Source: Lonicera japonica
Taxonomy: Eukaryota; Streptophyta; Magnoliopsida; Dipsacales; Caprifoliaceae
Assembly: GCA_021464415.1 (NCBI GenBank)
Contig: CM038468.1
Span: forward strand, 63,567,220-63,631,219
DNA length: 64,000 nt
Reading direction: 5' to 3'
Shown: positions 1-12,757 of the stretch, piece by piece
How positions within the stretch are numbered: position 1 is the stretch's first letter
Layout of the letters: every line of letters starts with the position of its first letter
The notes under the pieces: generated by a model
What the model was told of the DNA's origin: nothing
The model's database searches: none
The model's input: only the letters and a program-made list of their open reading frames with translations
Made by a program: the position numbers and the translations under genes

Positions 1-756
1 CAAATTGTGGCTTCAAGCAGGGATGATGATTGCAAGAAGCAACTTGCCCCTAAGAGAAGCTCCACCAAAGACAGGCACAAAAAAGTGGATGGTAGGGGTA
101 GAAGAATAAGGATGCCGGCTCTATGTGCTGCTAGAATTTTCCAATTGACTAGAGAATTGGGCCATAAATCTGATGGAGAGACAATTCAGTGGCTTTTACA
201 GCAATCTGAGCCTTCAATTATAGCTGCAACGGGTACCGGAACTATGCCAGCTTCAGCACTTGCAGCTGCAGGATCCTCTGTTTCAGAACAGGGGAACTCT
301 GTTTCGACAGGTTTGCATTCGATGCTAGATGAGTTTGGAGCAAATATGGTGGGAAGTAGGACTAATTGGTCTACGATGAGTGGAAATATAGGTAGATCTC
401 ATTTACCCACTGGGGTTTGGCCATCTATAACTGGCTTTGGACCAGGTATTGTGCATAGCTCGGGTATGTTGACTTCAAATTCAGGAAACGACAACTCGAA
501 TTTTGCATCAAAATTTGGTTTTCATGGGTTTGAATTCCCAAACACGAGCTTGGGTTCAATGAGTCTATCCACAATTTTGAGTGGAAATAGCCACCAGCTT
601 CCGGGTTTGGAGTTGGGGCTATCTCACGAGGGTCATATTGGGGTTTTGAATTCTCAAGCCATAAATCAGCTTTACCAGCAGATTGAGCAGAGTGGAGGTG
701 CTACATCGCAAGGACAAGATTCGGATAAGGATGACTGTCATGGATCAAGAAAATAG
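1..756 (+). CDS. TCP20: Class I TCP transcription factor, TCP20-like (5' end outside window)
   Basis: Plant DNA-binding factor of the PCF/class I TCP group; family members bind GGNCCCAC-type promoter sites in the nucleus and tune cell division and growth. The reading frame is open from base 1 (codons read QIV before the GTG at 7), so the gene starts upstream of the window and the GTG is not its start. The TCP domain lies at visible residues 18-75: basic region with [17 protein letters not shown], then the helix-loop-helix with [20 protein letters not shown] and the class I signature [10 protein letters not shown]. Conserved TCP20-type blocks follow downstream, including [25 protein letters not shown] and a KDD-HGS tail before TAG at 754-756. 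No internal intron is seen. The domain call is certain; the TCP20 subgroup rests on remembered similarity of the C-terminal blocks. Confidence 0.93.
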   Translation, partial: QIVASSRDDDCKKQLAPKRSSTKDRHKKVDGRGRRIRMPALCAARIFQLTRELGHKSDGETIQWLLQQSEPSIIAATGTGTMPASALAAAGSSVSEQGNSVSTGLHSMLDEFGANMVGSRTNWSTMSGNIGRSHLPTGVWPSITGFGPGIVHSSGMLTSNSGNDNSNFASKFGFHGFEFPNTSLGSMSLSTILSGNSHQLPGLELGLSHEGHIGVLNSQAINQLYQQIEQSGGATSQGQDSDKDDCHGSRK

Positions 757-2330
757 AAGCTCGGATAGAGAAGTGTTCCTATTGAGGATTTGATTGTTTA
801 GAAATAGCCAGAGTGATCTCTTGTGGTTTGTTGTATTGAGTAAACGAGGAATTGGAGGAAGCTAGCATACAAGAATTCATTCTTCCTTATGAATTTTTAC
901 TGTGAGGCTTCCCTTTCTTTAGGTTTCAGATCTCATCCCAGTTTCCACAAATAGGTACTTTGATGACAAGTTCTATATATATATATATTATACATAGGCA
1001 GGTTCTTGGACTATGAATTGTTTATAATCATACATTCTGGGTTTGATATTTGCAGTTTGGAGTATGAAGCTGAGTGGCTTGAGGGCTGGTTGTAATTTTG
1101 TTTATTTTTCTTTTAATTTCTACAAAATTTTGAGGTGTGATTCTAGAAAGTAGTAGTTCTATAGGGACATTTATGGGCTTGTACTTAATATAATTTGAAC
1201 GGAGTAGTAGTCTTCTTGATTGTAAGAGTAAACTTCAGCTCCTTTGTCTGTTGAGATATTTGGTGACCCAATTTCTTCTGAGATTGTTAACCGTGAGTTT
1301 TTTGCAATTTTAGTAGTTTCGCTCCACATGACAAAAAAAGCAGAAAGATGAGCATAAGGAATATTTGGTTCTTCATCATATTCTTCCTCTTCTTATTTCT
1401 TTTCTTTTTTGAGAAAAAGGAAACTCAAATTGGGAATCGTAATTTGGGGCGGACATAATAAAAGATTATCAAATCATGATCCTACTTCCCGGATCCTCCA
1501 CCTTTCTTAATTTATCTTTTTCTTATTGCACCAGCAAGTTCAACTTCAATACAAATATGCGTTGCCATGCATAGTAGGTCTGGCTAGCTGTCATTAAGTA
1601 TTTATAAGCCAATTGATTAAGCCAATCTAACAGCCAAAAACAACAACCGACAGGCTGTAAACAGGCAAAAGAAAAGGGACATCGCTGATCTAACAACATC
1701 CAAGAGAAAAGATTGAGTTTGGTTGTGTTTGGACTCTTTTGCTTCATCAAAGTTGCACTCCTGATGCATTGTGTATATTTTATTTTTAATCTGCTCTTGT
1801 TCTTTTTCAACATCATAGAAAATTTCCTCTCATTCCATACGACAAAGTTAGATAAATCTTCCTTACATAATTGAGAAGTATATATGTTTGTTTTCCAAAT
1901 ACCACGAAAATGTAATACTCCATCCATTTGCGATATAATTAACGTAGCAAATCTCACTAAGAAAGTTGGTCATGATATATACATATTCTGTGCAACTACA
2001 AACCATGGTCGGCCCTTACGTACGGTAATGCAATACTCACAATATTGGCCCATTGCACATTATTGTAACTATGATCATGTATTGTCACCCCCTTGCACAT
2101 CACATCATTGTTCTTTTTATTCGAATTTTTGTTCATTTTTGGAAATCTAAACTCTCGAAATAGTAATTTCACACATAAATTTTGAGCCTCATCTTGTGAT
2201 TTAATCTCTTTATATAAATTATAAGAGACTCTTACTATGAATTTACCAACTTAGGATTCTAAAAACGAATCAAAACTTGACCAAATGAACACTTCATAGC
2301 AAAGATCGCGTGTTGGTGACATAAAATATA
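757..2330. other. TCP gene 3' flank and intergenic DNA
   Basis: The first few hundred bases are the probable 3' UTR and include a short (TA)n run near 974-989. Beyond about 1300 I see no gene. The short frames at 1523-1957 (-) and 1884-2150 (+) lack recognisable domains and overlap each other, so I regard them as chance. Confidence 0.5.
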
Positions 2331-2666
2331 TTCCGGCTTGTTTGGTTGAGGTTTTTAGTTGAGTTTTTGGGAAATATAAAAGTAGATTGAAAAATGAATT
2401 TAGTTTTTGTTGGAATTTTTTTCAACCAATTCAAAAAAACTCAAAAAATAGCAATGGGTCCTATTTTATAGATCTTAATGAGTAGGTTTCAGATATATTT
2501 TTTTTTATTTAATTCCGATTTTTAGATTTAAAGTTATGGTGTTTCAAAAAATTTATGAGAGAAAAAGTAAAGTGATGTAAATTTTGAAAAATGTGAAATA
2601 AAATTGACTTTTTGCTAGAAAACTAAGAAACTGAATTTTTAGTTTTGAACCAAACCGGACAAAGTG
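2331..2666 (-). mobile_element. Tourist-like MITE, copy 1 (reverse orientation)
   Basis: About 335 bp, starting near CTTGTTTGGTTGAG and ending near GAACCAAACCGGAC, so the ends are imperfect inverted repeats. The inside (GACTTTTTG, GTTATGGTGTTT, CAACCAATTCAAAAAAAC) is the reverse complement of the elements at 8388-8702 and 31497-31861. TTA stands right of the element; the left duplication is decayed. Ends are approximate. Confidence 0.7.
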
Positions 2667-3278
2667 TTATTGATGATTGAATACGTTAAAGTTAATGTTT
2701 TTTAAAACGTATCAAATTAAAGTAAAAACTCTAAATTTGACATGGGGGATTAAAAATTTAATATTATTGAAAGTTGTGGCTAATAACATTTTCAGCATAC
2801 TATCTTCATTTTCATCAATTCCATAGACTTCTCACTAGTTCTTGAATTTATGTCAATTGAACTCTATATGTTTAAAGTCTATTAACCTGTTTATGCTACT
2901 AAGTTCGTTCTTGCAAAGTAACCAAATGTGAAAGCCCACTTTAATCACCATTAGGAGTAGTTAATCTCCACCTTAAAAGAGGTTTGGATTTAGCAATAAC
3001 CAGCAAGGTGAGCCCCGCACGCAAGAGGAAAGGCTTTTGGTTTGAGCTTATTTAATATTTGATAAACATTTTTGTTTCCATATTGGGAACATCCCAATTC
3101 CAATACATATTAACTTACTTCTCTCGTTGAATTTTTAAATAAAATTTGGTGGAAATAATCTACTAATTATGAAAATCGTCTTCACTAAATTTTATCAAAA
3201 AATTCATTCATTTTCCTCATGTGCTTAATTCGTAAGCTTGGTATATATTGTTTAGTATGTATGGGAAATGTTCTCATA
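2667..3278. other. AT-rich intergenic DNA
   Basis: No gene, RNA or clear repeat boundary is seen here. Confidence 0.4.
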
Positions 3279-3512
3279 TCTACTATTATGAAAAGTCAAA
3301 AGACAATTCTTTTATTGTTAAAGCCATGTCAAATTTTTAATCTTCCGATTTTCCCCTTGCATGGTTTTAATCTAACAAAAAGTTATTATCTTAGCGTAAG
3401 CAATAGGTTTTGAGGCTCATCCACCACGAAGCCACTTATTATTTATTTTAATTTATTTCTTTTATATAACTTATATTTAGAACACACACGTATCACGTGT
3501 GCAAAAATCTAT
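3279..3512 (+). mobile_element. Short non-autonomous Helitron candidate
   Basis: The 5' end reads A|TCTACTATTATGAAAAG, matching the TC start of plant Helitrons. About 230 bp later there is a perfect 7-bp hairpin CACACGT-atc-ACGTGTG (3485-3501), then CAAAAATCTAT and a T, close to the CTRR|T terminus with the last base changed. There is no target duplication, as expected for Helitrons. No protein is encoded. Confidence 0.6.
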
Positions 3513-4383
3513 TATATATATATATATATATATATTTCAGTTCATTAGGTGATCAATGATCATTGGACAGTTGAGATTGACCTTATGTGCTTGGAATAGA
3601 TTAGGCTAGTGACCATATAAATTTGATAAGGAAAAAAAATGATACAAATTGGGGTAGTAACACAAGGGGGAATCAACATTCATTGAATCTAAGTATAAAT
3701 TACATGTATAAGATCAGTGATCATTTCTTCTACCAAAAAAAAAAAAAGATCAGTGATCATATATTGCTTCCCCTAGACATGGTTGATCGAGATTGACCAT
3801 TCATAGTTTAACTTACATCGATTAGCTTAATCATTAATAGTTGTTCAAGATTCAAAATGGTTTAGTAGCAAAATCTTTCTTCTTTGTGCCTCACACACGT
3901 ACTTTATGCATGTGTAATATGATATCTAGTAATTTTTCGCATTAAAAATATACAATTGCATTTTGTCTTGTGGTTGTTAGATGAGCTTTTCATTGTTCTT
4001 TTTTGTGTTTAAATCCTTGCATCAGCAACTTTTTTGTAGTTTTTGGCATGAAAAAGATAATTTGTCATTTTACAAACTTACAAAAACTCTCTATTTATAC
4101 TTAATTAATAGTATAGATAAAACTTATTTAATATGGTAAAAGATGATATTTTAAATATGTCTTAGAAAAGTTGATTTTTAATTTAATACATTTTAAAAAA
4201 AGTAGTTGCCAATTAGTTTAGGAAAAAGGTTAAACGTTAATTTCCGTTACATCCACACAATTATGTTGTGGTACTCACATGATAACAATTTTTTTTTTAT
4301 ACGTAGTATTGATATATGCGGGTATTCGAGTTGGAGAGGGGTAGGGGAGAGTCACTCGAATCTAGGTGCCTACTATATATACT
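3513..4383. other. Intergenic DNA between Helitron and hAT element
   Basis: Begins with an (AT)n microsatellite (about 3512-3533). A GATCAGTGATCAT motif occurs twice near 3711-3762 around an A-run. No gene is seen. Confidence 0.4.
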
Positions 4384-4432
4384 CAGGGGTGTTGCCACAC
4401 TAGGACGAGGGAGTGCGCACGCACCCCCGAGT
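4384..4432 (+). repeat. hAT left terminal inverted repeat region
   Basis: CAGGGGTGTTGCCA followed, after a spacer, by GGGAGTGCGCACGC; pairs with 7604-7647. Confidence 0.75.
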
Positions 4433-4904
4433 TTTTCTGCAAATTTAAAAAAAAAAAGTTAGGGACTTATTTGCATAAATTTATAGTTGAAGATATGTAG
4501 TTATAAGAAATAAGCGTTGAGGGCTTTTGAGAAATGAACTATACTTAAAAAGGAGGAGAGAGACCTCACTCTCCCGTCTCCCCCTATTATTTCTGTAAAA
4601 TAGCACAGCAGCACTGCTCTTTTCGTGCTTTGTCTCCTTCCTTTCTCTCTTCTCTTCCGCTATTCTCTCTACTCCCTCACACTCACCGACCAGGCGACCA
4701 AGGACAGCTCACAGCTGCTGCAGCTGCATCACACCTCACGCGGCTCACGCTTGGACAATTGGACAGTCAGGTACCGATCGAGTCCCTTTTCTTTTCCTTT
4801 ACCTTTTATAGCAAAAAATGATAATTTTTCTATGATATATATTATGAATCATGAATGGATATATCATATATGATATCAATATATGTATAATTGTGTAAAA
4901 TTAG

Positions 4905-5065
4905 TTGGAGCTTAATTTTATAGGGTTGATTTTGGGGCTTAATTTAGTAGGGCTGATTTTAAATGGCTGATTTTATATCTTTGATTTTAAGGCTGATTGT
5001 AGGGCTGATTTTATATCGCTGATTTGTATAGGGATGATTTTAGTTAATTGTATATTGATAACTGA
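4905..5065 (+). repeat. Degenerate short tandem repeat in hAT leader intron
   Basis: Roughly eight imperfect copies of a GGGCTGATTTTA-like unit lie between the putative leader exon and the transposase start. Confidence 0.6.
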
Positions 5066-5117
5066 TTTAGGTTTAATAATTGGTTATTAATTTAATAAAT
5101 GTTGAATTTATAGGGCT

Positions 5118-7468
5118 GTGTTTATAATGAAAAAGTATTATAACAAACTAGGAACAAGCTCTTCCTCCAGTCCTCAAAATGGAGGCACGAGTTCTACCAT
5201 TCCAAGCATGAATTCCGCAATTCCGAATGTTGATTTCAATCCTACAAATGTTTATTCTAATTTAGAGGATCAATCTGATTCTGGGGTTGAGGAAAAGTAT
5301 ACAATCTTATGATCCTAATGATAGAGAGAATGTGAGACGAGCATATTTACAAAAAAGTCCTTGTCAACCAAAAAATCATGATTTTTCTTGGACTGGTGAA
5401 GGACGTGCTAAGCGTAGATTTATGTCTTCGTGGTTTAATAATTATAGTGATTGGTTGGAATATAGTGTATCAAAAGATGCAACGTATTGTTTGTATTGTT
5501 TTCTTTTTAAAGATCCAAATGGAATGCAAGGAGGTTGTGACGTATTTATTATTGACGGCTTTAATAATTGGAAGAAGAAGACTTTGTTTGATAAACATGT
5601 TGGAGCCCACAATAATGTACATAATCGTTGCAGAAAGTCTTGCGAAGATCTTATGAATCAGAAGCAGCATATTGAAACTCTTTTGTCTAGTCATTCTGAT
5701 CAATCTAGAATTGAGTATCGTACGCGTTTAACTGCCTCCATTGATTGTATTAGGTTCCTTTTAAAGCAATGGTTAGCTTTTCGTGGGCATATCGAATCAG
5801 AGGAATCGACAAATCGGGGTAACTTTCTTGAACTTTTTCAATTTCTTTCTGAACAAAATGAGAGAGTTAAGAAAGTTGTCTTAAAGAATGCTCCATAAAA
5901 TCTTAAATTGATTTCGCCTACAATTCAATATGATATTGTTAATTCTTTTGCAATGGAGATCACATATACAATCATTAAAGAAATTGGAGATCAATTTTTT
6001 TTAATTCTAGTTGATGAGGCTAGTGATATGTCCGTAAAAGAGCAAATGACCGTCGTTCTACGTTATGTTGATGATAAGGGGTTTGTCATGGAGCGATTTC
6101 TAGGTATAGTACATGTGAAAGATACCACCGCTTTGTCACTTAAAGTAGGTATCGATTCTCTTTTGTCAAAGTATGGACTTAGTATATCAAGTTTACGTGG
6201 ACAGGGATATGATGGAGCAAGTAATATGTGTGGAGTGTTTAATGGTCTAAAAAGTTTGATATTAATGGAAAATTCTTCTGCTTATTATGTATATTGTTTC
6301 ACTCACCAACTTCAATTAATACTTGTACTGTTACGCGGGATCATCCAAAGATATGTACTTTTTTTGAAGTTGTTAGAATTTTGTCAAATATAGTTAGAGC
6401 TTCATGTAAGCGTAGAGAGATTCTTCGAAAAAAGCAGCTTGAAAAAATGATTGCAGGTATTTGTAATGCGAAAATTTTGACAGGCCATGGGTTGAATCAA
6501 GAATCAACATTAAAACGAGCCAGAGACACTCGTTGGGGATCTCAGTACGGTACTCTAATAAATTTAATTGATTTATATTCCTCAGTGATAGAAGATCTTT
6601 TAATTGTTAGAAAGGATGGACTAGACACAACTCAAATAGCCCAAACAATTATTACACTAAACCTTATTCAGTGTTTTGAATTCGTATTTGTCTTACACTT
6701 AATGAAAATTGTGTTGGGAATTACAAATGAATTGTCTCAAGCTTTGCAAATGGATGATCAAGATATTGTTAATGCCATGTAGCTAGTAAAGTAACAAAAA
6801 GCCGGTTACAAAAGATGAGAGATGATGGGTGGGATTCATTACTAAGTCTAGTGTCTGATTTTTGTGTTAAGGATGATATAATTGTTTTAGACATGGGAGA
6901 TACTTTTGTATATTAAGGAAGATCACAACGCAATTCTGAAGCGAACACAAATTTATATTACTATCGCGTTGAATTGTTTTACACCGTGATAGATATACTA
7001 CTTCTAGAGTTGAACAGTCGTTTTAATGAGGTGAATATGGAATTATTATTGTGTATTTCTTCTCTTGATCCAAGCAAGTCATTCGCTGCATTTGATAAGA
7101 GAAAATTGATTCGATTTGCCAAATTTTATCCATCTAATTTTTCAAGAACAGAGTTAATTGCGCTTGAACATCAATTTAAGACTTATATTGTTGATATGCG
7201 CTCTGACGATCGAATTGGGGAAATCACTGGAATTAGTGATCTTTGTAGAATAATGATTCGGTTGAAGAACTATTGTGTCTATCCATTGGTCTTTTTGCTT
7301 ATTAAGTTGGCTCTACTCTTACTCGTAGCAATTGCAACAGTTGAAAGAGTATTTTCAGCGATAAAGATAATCAAAAGTCAACTACGAAATCGGTTAAGAG
7401 ATGACTTCATGAATGATTGTTTGGTACGTGGCTTATATCGAGAAATATGTACTCAACTTTATCGATAA
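5118..7468 (+). pseudogene. hAT transposase (DUF4371/zinc finger MYM-type-1-like), broken
   Basis: This would be the enzyme that cuts and pastes the surrounding hAT element. The frame opens at ATG 5127-5129 or just upstream with a Ser-rich N-terminus. It then shows the TTF-type zinc-finger region (FMSSWFNNYSDWLEYS, ATYCLYCFLF), the DUF4371 core (FFLILVDEASDMS, LRGQGYDGASNMCGVFNGLK), RDTRWGSQYGTL, and the C-terminal dimerisation block (ATVERVFSAIKIIKSQLRNR, about 7333-7392). It is dead. A frameshift near 5290-5300 moves GVEE into RKSIQSYDPNDR, an in-frame TAA sits at 5896-5898, a second shift near 6315-6330 breaks the HQLQL region, and more stops lie at 6779-6781 and near 6915. The N-terminal half keeps family order well, so the gene was full length at insertion. 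Confidence 0.88.
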
Positions 7469-7603
7469 CGAAGTTGTCATTCAACATTTTCAAAAATATG
7501 AAGTCTCGGAGGAGATTGTTGTAAGTAATTTCTTTATTTTAGTACTTTTGTTAATGTAAGAATTTCATATTTATATTATTACTATTTTAACTTTTGAGTT
7601 TAT

Positions 7604-7647
7604 TCAAATTGCGCACTCCCAGGTAGAAATTTCTGGCTACACCACTG
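7604..7647 (-). repeat. hAT right terminal inverted repeat region
   Basis: Reads GCGCACTCCC then GGCTACACCACTG; the reverse complement matches the left end at 4384. Confidence 0.75.
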
Positions 7648-8387
7648 AGGGTCATATTCTTGAGTAGAGAAATTAGATGCTGTCCGATGACTATATATGC
7701 TTGAGTACAGTGTTGGATCATAAAAGCTTCAGAAAATTTGCAAAAGTTTCTAGTCAACCGATTATTAATATTTGTTGGGTTGAGGCCTTAAATTTGCACT
7801 TTACTTTGTAAAGTCTACTGTGAACTAAATTTGTAAATAAACATACATGATTAATGTCCTAGCTGCTACTAGTAGTAGCGGTAGTAGTAGTAGTAGTAGT
7901 ATGAAATTTAATCTTTGAATCCATTTCCTGTTTATGTGGTTTAGATCGAATAATAGGCCAAGGAGCTAATCCTTTTGATGTTGGATTATATAATTGTTGC
8001 ATATATGTATATATATAGTGGGATTGGTAAAAAGAAAAATGGGTAAAAAGTAGTGGTCCAATCTGAATATATATATATATATATATATAAAGTTGATGGT
8101 GGAAGAGAAAAACTAGTTGTGAAGTGAATAAAATAGTGAAAAGGATATGAAGATGATGGATGGTGCATCCATCCACTAAAAAATTATTTTATGTAATTGT
8201 GAGCTAGTACAACAATATATATATATATATATATATATGGATGAGTTTTCAATGGTTACCTTCTCTTTCTACCCATTGATGGGTACCGACAATAATTAAT
8301 GCACATTAGTGAGGTGTCAAATCCTTTAACCTGTTATAGCAGGTTAATGTGACCTATTCTATTTTTATTTTTTTTAATTAAACTTTA
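7648..8387. other. Intergenic DNA with microsatellites
   Basis: Contains a (GTA)n run near 7866-7900 and (AT)n runs near 8067-8089 and 8214-8238. The reverse-strand frames at 7859-8176 are translated microsatellite, not genes. The stretch 8240-8300 resembles, in inverted orientation, 12600-12720. Confidence 0.55.
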
Positions 8388-8702
8388 GGTGGTGTTTGGT
8401 TGAGATTTTAAAATCAAGTTTTTAAAATTTTTACCAAAAAGTCAACTTTACTTCACACTTCCCAAATTACTTTACTTTATCTCTCATAATTTTTTTAAAA
8501 CACCATAACTTTAAATTCAAAAATTGGAATTAGATAAAAAAAATATTTGAAACCTAATTATCGATATCTATAAAACAAGATCCATTGTGACTATTTTTTT
8601 AAATTTTTTTACAAGTTTTTTTGAATTGGTTGAAAAAAACTTTAACAAAAATTAAATTCACTTTTCAAAACATATTTTAAAATCTCAACCAAACAAAATT
8701 CC
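8388..8702 (+). mobile_element. Tourist-like MITE, copy 2, with TTA duplication
   Basis: Flanked by TTA at 8385-8387 and 8703-8705. Ends GGTGGTGTTTGGTTGAG and, reverse complemented, GGAATTTTGTTTGGTTGAG give inverted termini typical of PIF/Harbinger-derived MITEs. No coding capacity. Same family as 2331-2666 and 31497-31861. Confidence 0.8.
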
Positions 8703-10632
8703 TTAAATGTTTTATTTGCCAACTAAACCTAGGATAACCTAATTCTAAATTAGGATAAGTGTTTACGGGTGTTTTTGTCTTTTTAGTTTTATAGTTAATT
8801 AATAACATAAGTTTATTGAAAATAACACTTTAAAATATATTTGACTTTGAATTTTCATCTCTATACAATAGGTGTACAAATTACATACAACTAAAGTACT
8901 ATTTCAATAACACTTTCAATTTAATCATTTTATTATCATTCATGACAAATCATATCACAATATAAACTCAAAAATTAATTTGAAGCGTCTCATATAGCAT
9001 GTGCTAGTGGTTTTATTAGTCACTGTTCAACTAAATAATAATTTTAACACAATAACATAAAATAATATTAAAAGAAACTTATTTTCTTAATTTAAAGTAT
9101 TTCAAACAAACTCAACTTTTAATAATTTGATAAGATACAGAAGTATGCGCATGATTTAAGGGAAAATTTTATAAATAATTTGTCGTTACTTAATTCCGCA
9201 CTTAAATACAATAAAACCCTACTTTTATGTAAAATAATTAAATTAGTATAGCGAATAAGTAGGAGTCGATACAAATTCAAGTTAATACTTTAAAAGTAGG
9301 AAAGTTTGTCAAAATCCAATATTTTAGGAATTTAGATTAAAACAGTTTTTAAATTTTGATTTTTAAAATTATTTTAACTAAGAAACAAAACCAATTAAAT
9401 TAAATCTAGCAAGTACGTAATCAATAATAAAAAATCCCTAGGAAAGATAATCCAACACCATAGATATAAACAAAAAGTATTTAATTATATTTTTAATATT
9501 CATCCCTACTATATAAACAAATTTAAAATTACCATCATTCTTTCTTTAAAACTAATGTAAATAAAAATAGGCATCGCCTGTATCCTCATTTATGGTGATC
9601 ATAAGAGATCCATCATTTATTTTAAAAACAATTAAAGTACTAGAAAGAAAACACGTTATAATAATGGTAATTTCAAAATCTATTTTAATTCGGGACGAAT
9701 AATTAAAAATCAATTAGAATTAAAATAAGCCCATTACATCCATGGCGGTTCATCCTTCCCTTTTGGGAGATAATTTAGCCAAGCATATTAAATAAATAAT
9801 ACATTAAAACAAAATAATAATTCATCATTAAAATTTAAAATTAAAGTACTTGAATACAAACTATAGATAATTAAAAAGCTAAAAAGCGTCCATGTTTATG
9901 ATGCTCGAACTAGCGTGTACTGCATGACTTTACACTGTCTACTTATTCACTTTGAATTCTTCGGCCACACGGCAACTAGTATATGGAGGATTTTATCTCT
10001 TTATAACTCTCTAACAATATCTATATTCTATCTTTTTTTTCTATCTTTTTTCTATGATTTTAAGTGTAGAGAATATATCTATATTTAGTAATAAGAGATA
10101 CAAGTTTAAAAGGTTTAGAAAACTATAATTATAGAAGAAATAACAAATACGAGTACAATTAATTAAGAAAGAATAAGGAGTTGTATTTTAATTATGAGAG
10201 AATATTGAATTGGGATATTTTTTCTTCTTTATCTTCCTTTTTTATCTTTAATAGACGTCTTCCACCTTTTTATTACAATTTACTTCTTTCCTACAAAAAG
10301 ACAAAATAAATATTATTCCTCCATAATTTAGGCATTAATTATATTCTAAAAAAATATTATTTGCAGGTTTAAATAGCAATTTGAGACACTTATCAACGCA
10401 CAACTTCCTAAATAACACTTAAAATATATCTTATTTAGTATTAAATAATTAATTATTTGGTTCAATGATCAATGTATTGTGTTTGACAAACAAATTTTGT
10501 ACTATTTTCAAAATTGAGAAGTATATCCACTAATTAAAATTAATTCATAATTGTACTAATTTAGATTACATTTTCATTTAGATTCTTAATCGAAATCTAC
10601 TTTCATTTTAATTTATTTTCTATTTTCTTTTA
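8703..10632. other. AT-rich intergenic DNA
   Basis: About 1.9 kb without a frame, RNA or repeat boundary that I can support. Confidence 0.4.
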
Positions 10633-11348
10633 AGGTGCATTTGAATTATATAATTGAATTTAGCTTTAAAATTCATAAATCTAAGATTCAAAAATTAGGT
10701 ATTTGAAATACAAGAGCTTAAAATTCTGTGTTTGCTAAACAAATACAAGGAACTTGATTTCTAAATCCAAATATTATTCCTCTAAAATTTATATTTAGTT
10801 GATTAGTAAGCTATTTTTATTTTTTAACACTGTGGCAGAACTCATGCTTACACAGAATTAACCCGTTTGACTCGACCCGCCCCTATTATAGTATTTTATT
10901 TCTTATAATATAGCATAATTACCATGAAACGGGAGTGGGTTTATGCATATACTATTTGAGACGGATTTAGATTTTAAAAAATAAAACCTGCACCGGGCTG
11001 GAATGTGTTTATAAGCTTGTTGGGTTTGGGTTTGGACAGCACACGATCCTTTGTCATCATTCGTATTATTATTATAATTAATATTACAAGTATATTTATA
11101 ATAACAAAAAATAATAATTTGTTTAAAAATTAATTAATATTTTTTTCAAATTCGCAAGTTTGGGATCTCTAAAGAACAACTCTATCTCTAAAATTTGAAA
11201 GTTAACTTTAAGATAAGTATCAAATCTCATTACTTGAATATATTTATAAATTTTAAATCATAATTTCACAGCAAACAAAAATATTTAGATTTGATATTCC
11301 AAATCTCATGTTAAAATTTTCTCTCAAATCCACATTCCAAACACACCC
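10633..11348. mobile_element. PIF/Harbinger-type non-autonomous element candidate
   Basis: Flanked by TTA at 10630-10632 and 11349-11351. The left end AGGTGCATTTGAATT and the reverse complement of the right end GGGTGTGTTTGGAATG form imperfect inverted termini. Length is about 716 bp and no protein is encoded. A GC-richer patch near 10855-11045 (CGACCCGCCCC, GGGTTTGGGTTTGG) may be a nested fragment. Confidence 0.55.
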
Positions 11349-12757
11349 TTAAAGAATTTTAAAAGGTTTTATTAAAAGATATTTTCAATTAACTATGTTA
11401 TTAATACTTCCACCGCATAATAATAATAATAATAATAATAAATATTTAAGAATCAAGTATACGTATTCTTCTATGCTGACAATCACAATAGAACTATTTC
11501 ATGTTTATCAAATTTTTAATATATAATCATATAAAGTATTCATGATCATGTAATTAATTAGTTAGTATGACATTTGGTACTATAATTTATAATACGAATA
11601 GTATTTTTTTTTTACTAGAATAATTTGTGAGAGGATAATTATCTAAACAACATACCATAAACTTTTGAGATTTATTTTGTACTTCAAAAAAATATTTTTT
11701 TATGAATTTATGTGAAATAAATGAGCCTACAAACAATTCTAAAAAAAATCATCAAAATTTTAATTTTTTTTTGAAAGGATCACCATTCTCAAGTATTTTT
11801 ATTTTTCTTTTTTGCTGTACGTAAATTTTTTTTTCTTTTCAAAATTGTATCATCTTATCATTTGATAATTAATTTAAAATTTAGAGTTTTCAGAATTAAT
11901 AAAATATATATATATATATATATATTTAATACTTATGTTCTTGGTTGACCTTTGTTATAAGATTTCGATTACATGTTCAAATTTAAAATCTTTGTTTGAG
12001 ATGTTTAGTTTGAATTTGAGCTTTTGTTATTTATATTTTTTATTATTTTTATTTTTTAATAGTTGTTATATTTATTAAGGGGTAGTTTTGAAAATAACTA
12101 TATTTTATTTTTAATAAATTAAAATTTATTTTGCATCGATTAAAAAGTCATCTTTGAAACTAATCCTAAAAATAGAATATCTTTTATTAGAATGAGAGTA
12201 ATTGATTTGTACTTTAAAAAGAAGCCCCATATTTTTATTTATTTAATTAACATAGATGTACCTATTAATCTAATTTATTTTTGAATATTAAATCATTAAT
12301 AAAATAATATTTATAAAATTAAATCAATAATATTTTTTTGTTAGTTTGTCCACACTTAAGGATTAATTTAGGAAACAATACTAATTAACTTAACAATGTA
12401 GATTAACTACAAGATATCAATATAAATAAAATCACATATTTTATAGGGGTAAAGAATAGGGATATCCTGTATTGGAATTACAAAATCATGTAATGAATAT
12501 CTAATTTATGTTTCTTTAAAATTAAATAGGAAAAAAATGTCATGTCATCAAGTATCAACAAGTTACCCACTTAACTTTGTATTTAATACTTTATATTTCT
12601 TCAATGTGCATTAATTATGTTAGCCAACTACACATTTGATCTCAACCATTGATTTTTCATCCAATGGTTAATATTACAATAACCATCCATGGATAAAAAG
12701 AACGGTAATCATTGAAACCTCACCCAAATGGTTAATATTACAATAACCATTTCTACG
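11349..12757. other. AT-rich intergenic DNA
   Basis: Contains an (AAT)n run near 11421-11442 and an (AT)n run near 11905-11925. The phrase GGTTAATATTACAATAACCAT occurs twice (near 12666 and 12730), just left of the Mutator-like insertion. No gene is seen. Confidence 0.45.

Larger units (their letters stand above)
4384..7647 (+). mobile_element. Decayed autonomous-type hAT transposon (ZMYM1/TTF-like clade)
   Basis: A 3264-bp element. The left end CAGGGGTGTTGCCA and the reverse complement of the right end CAGTGGTGTAGCCA are imperfect terminal inverted repeats. Further in, both ends share GGGAGTGCGC (4409-4418 direct; 7611-7620 inverted). It encloses a transposase relic in the same orientation. 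A likely 5' leader (about 4560-4770) is followed by a GT-type donor and an intron-like stretch. An 8-bp target duplication is not clear: TATATACT lies left, and the nearest similar octamer on the right, CATATTCT, is offset by five bases. Confidence 0.85.

Noticed and set aside
3885..3934. Possible second Helitron 3' end (ATATCTAGT after CACACGTAC)
   Set aside because: The hairpin is imperfect and no matching TC-type 5' end was found.
7859..8176. Two reverse-strand frames of 60-105 codons
   Set aside because: They translate (GTA)n and (AT)n microsatellites into Tyr/Ile and Thr/Ser runs.
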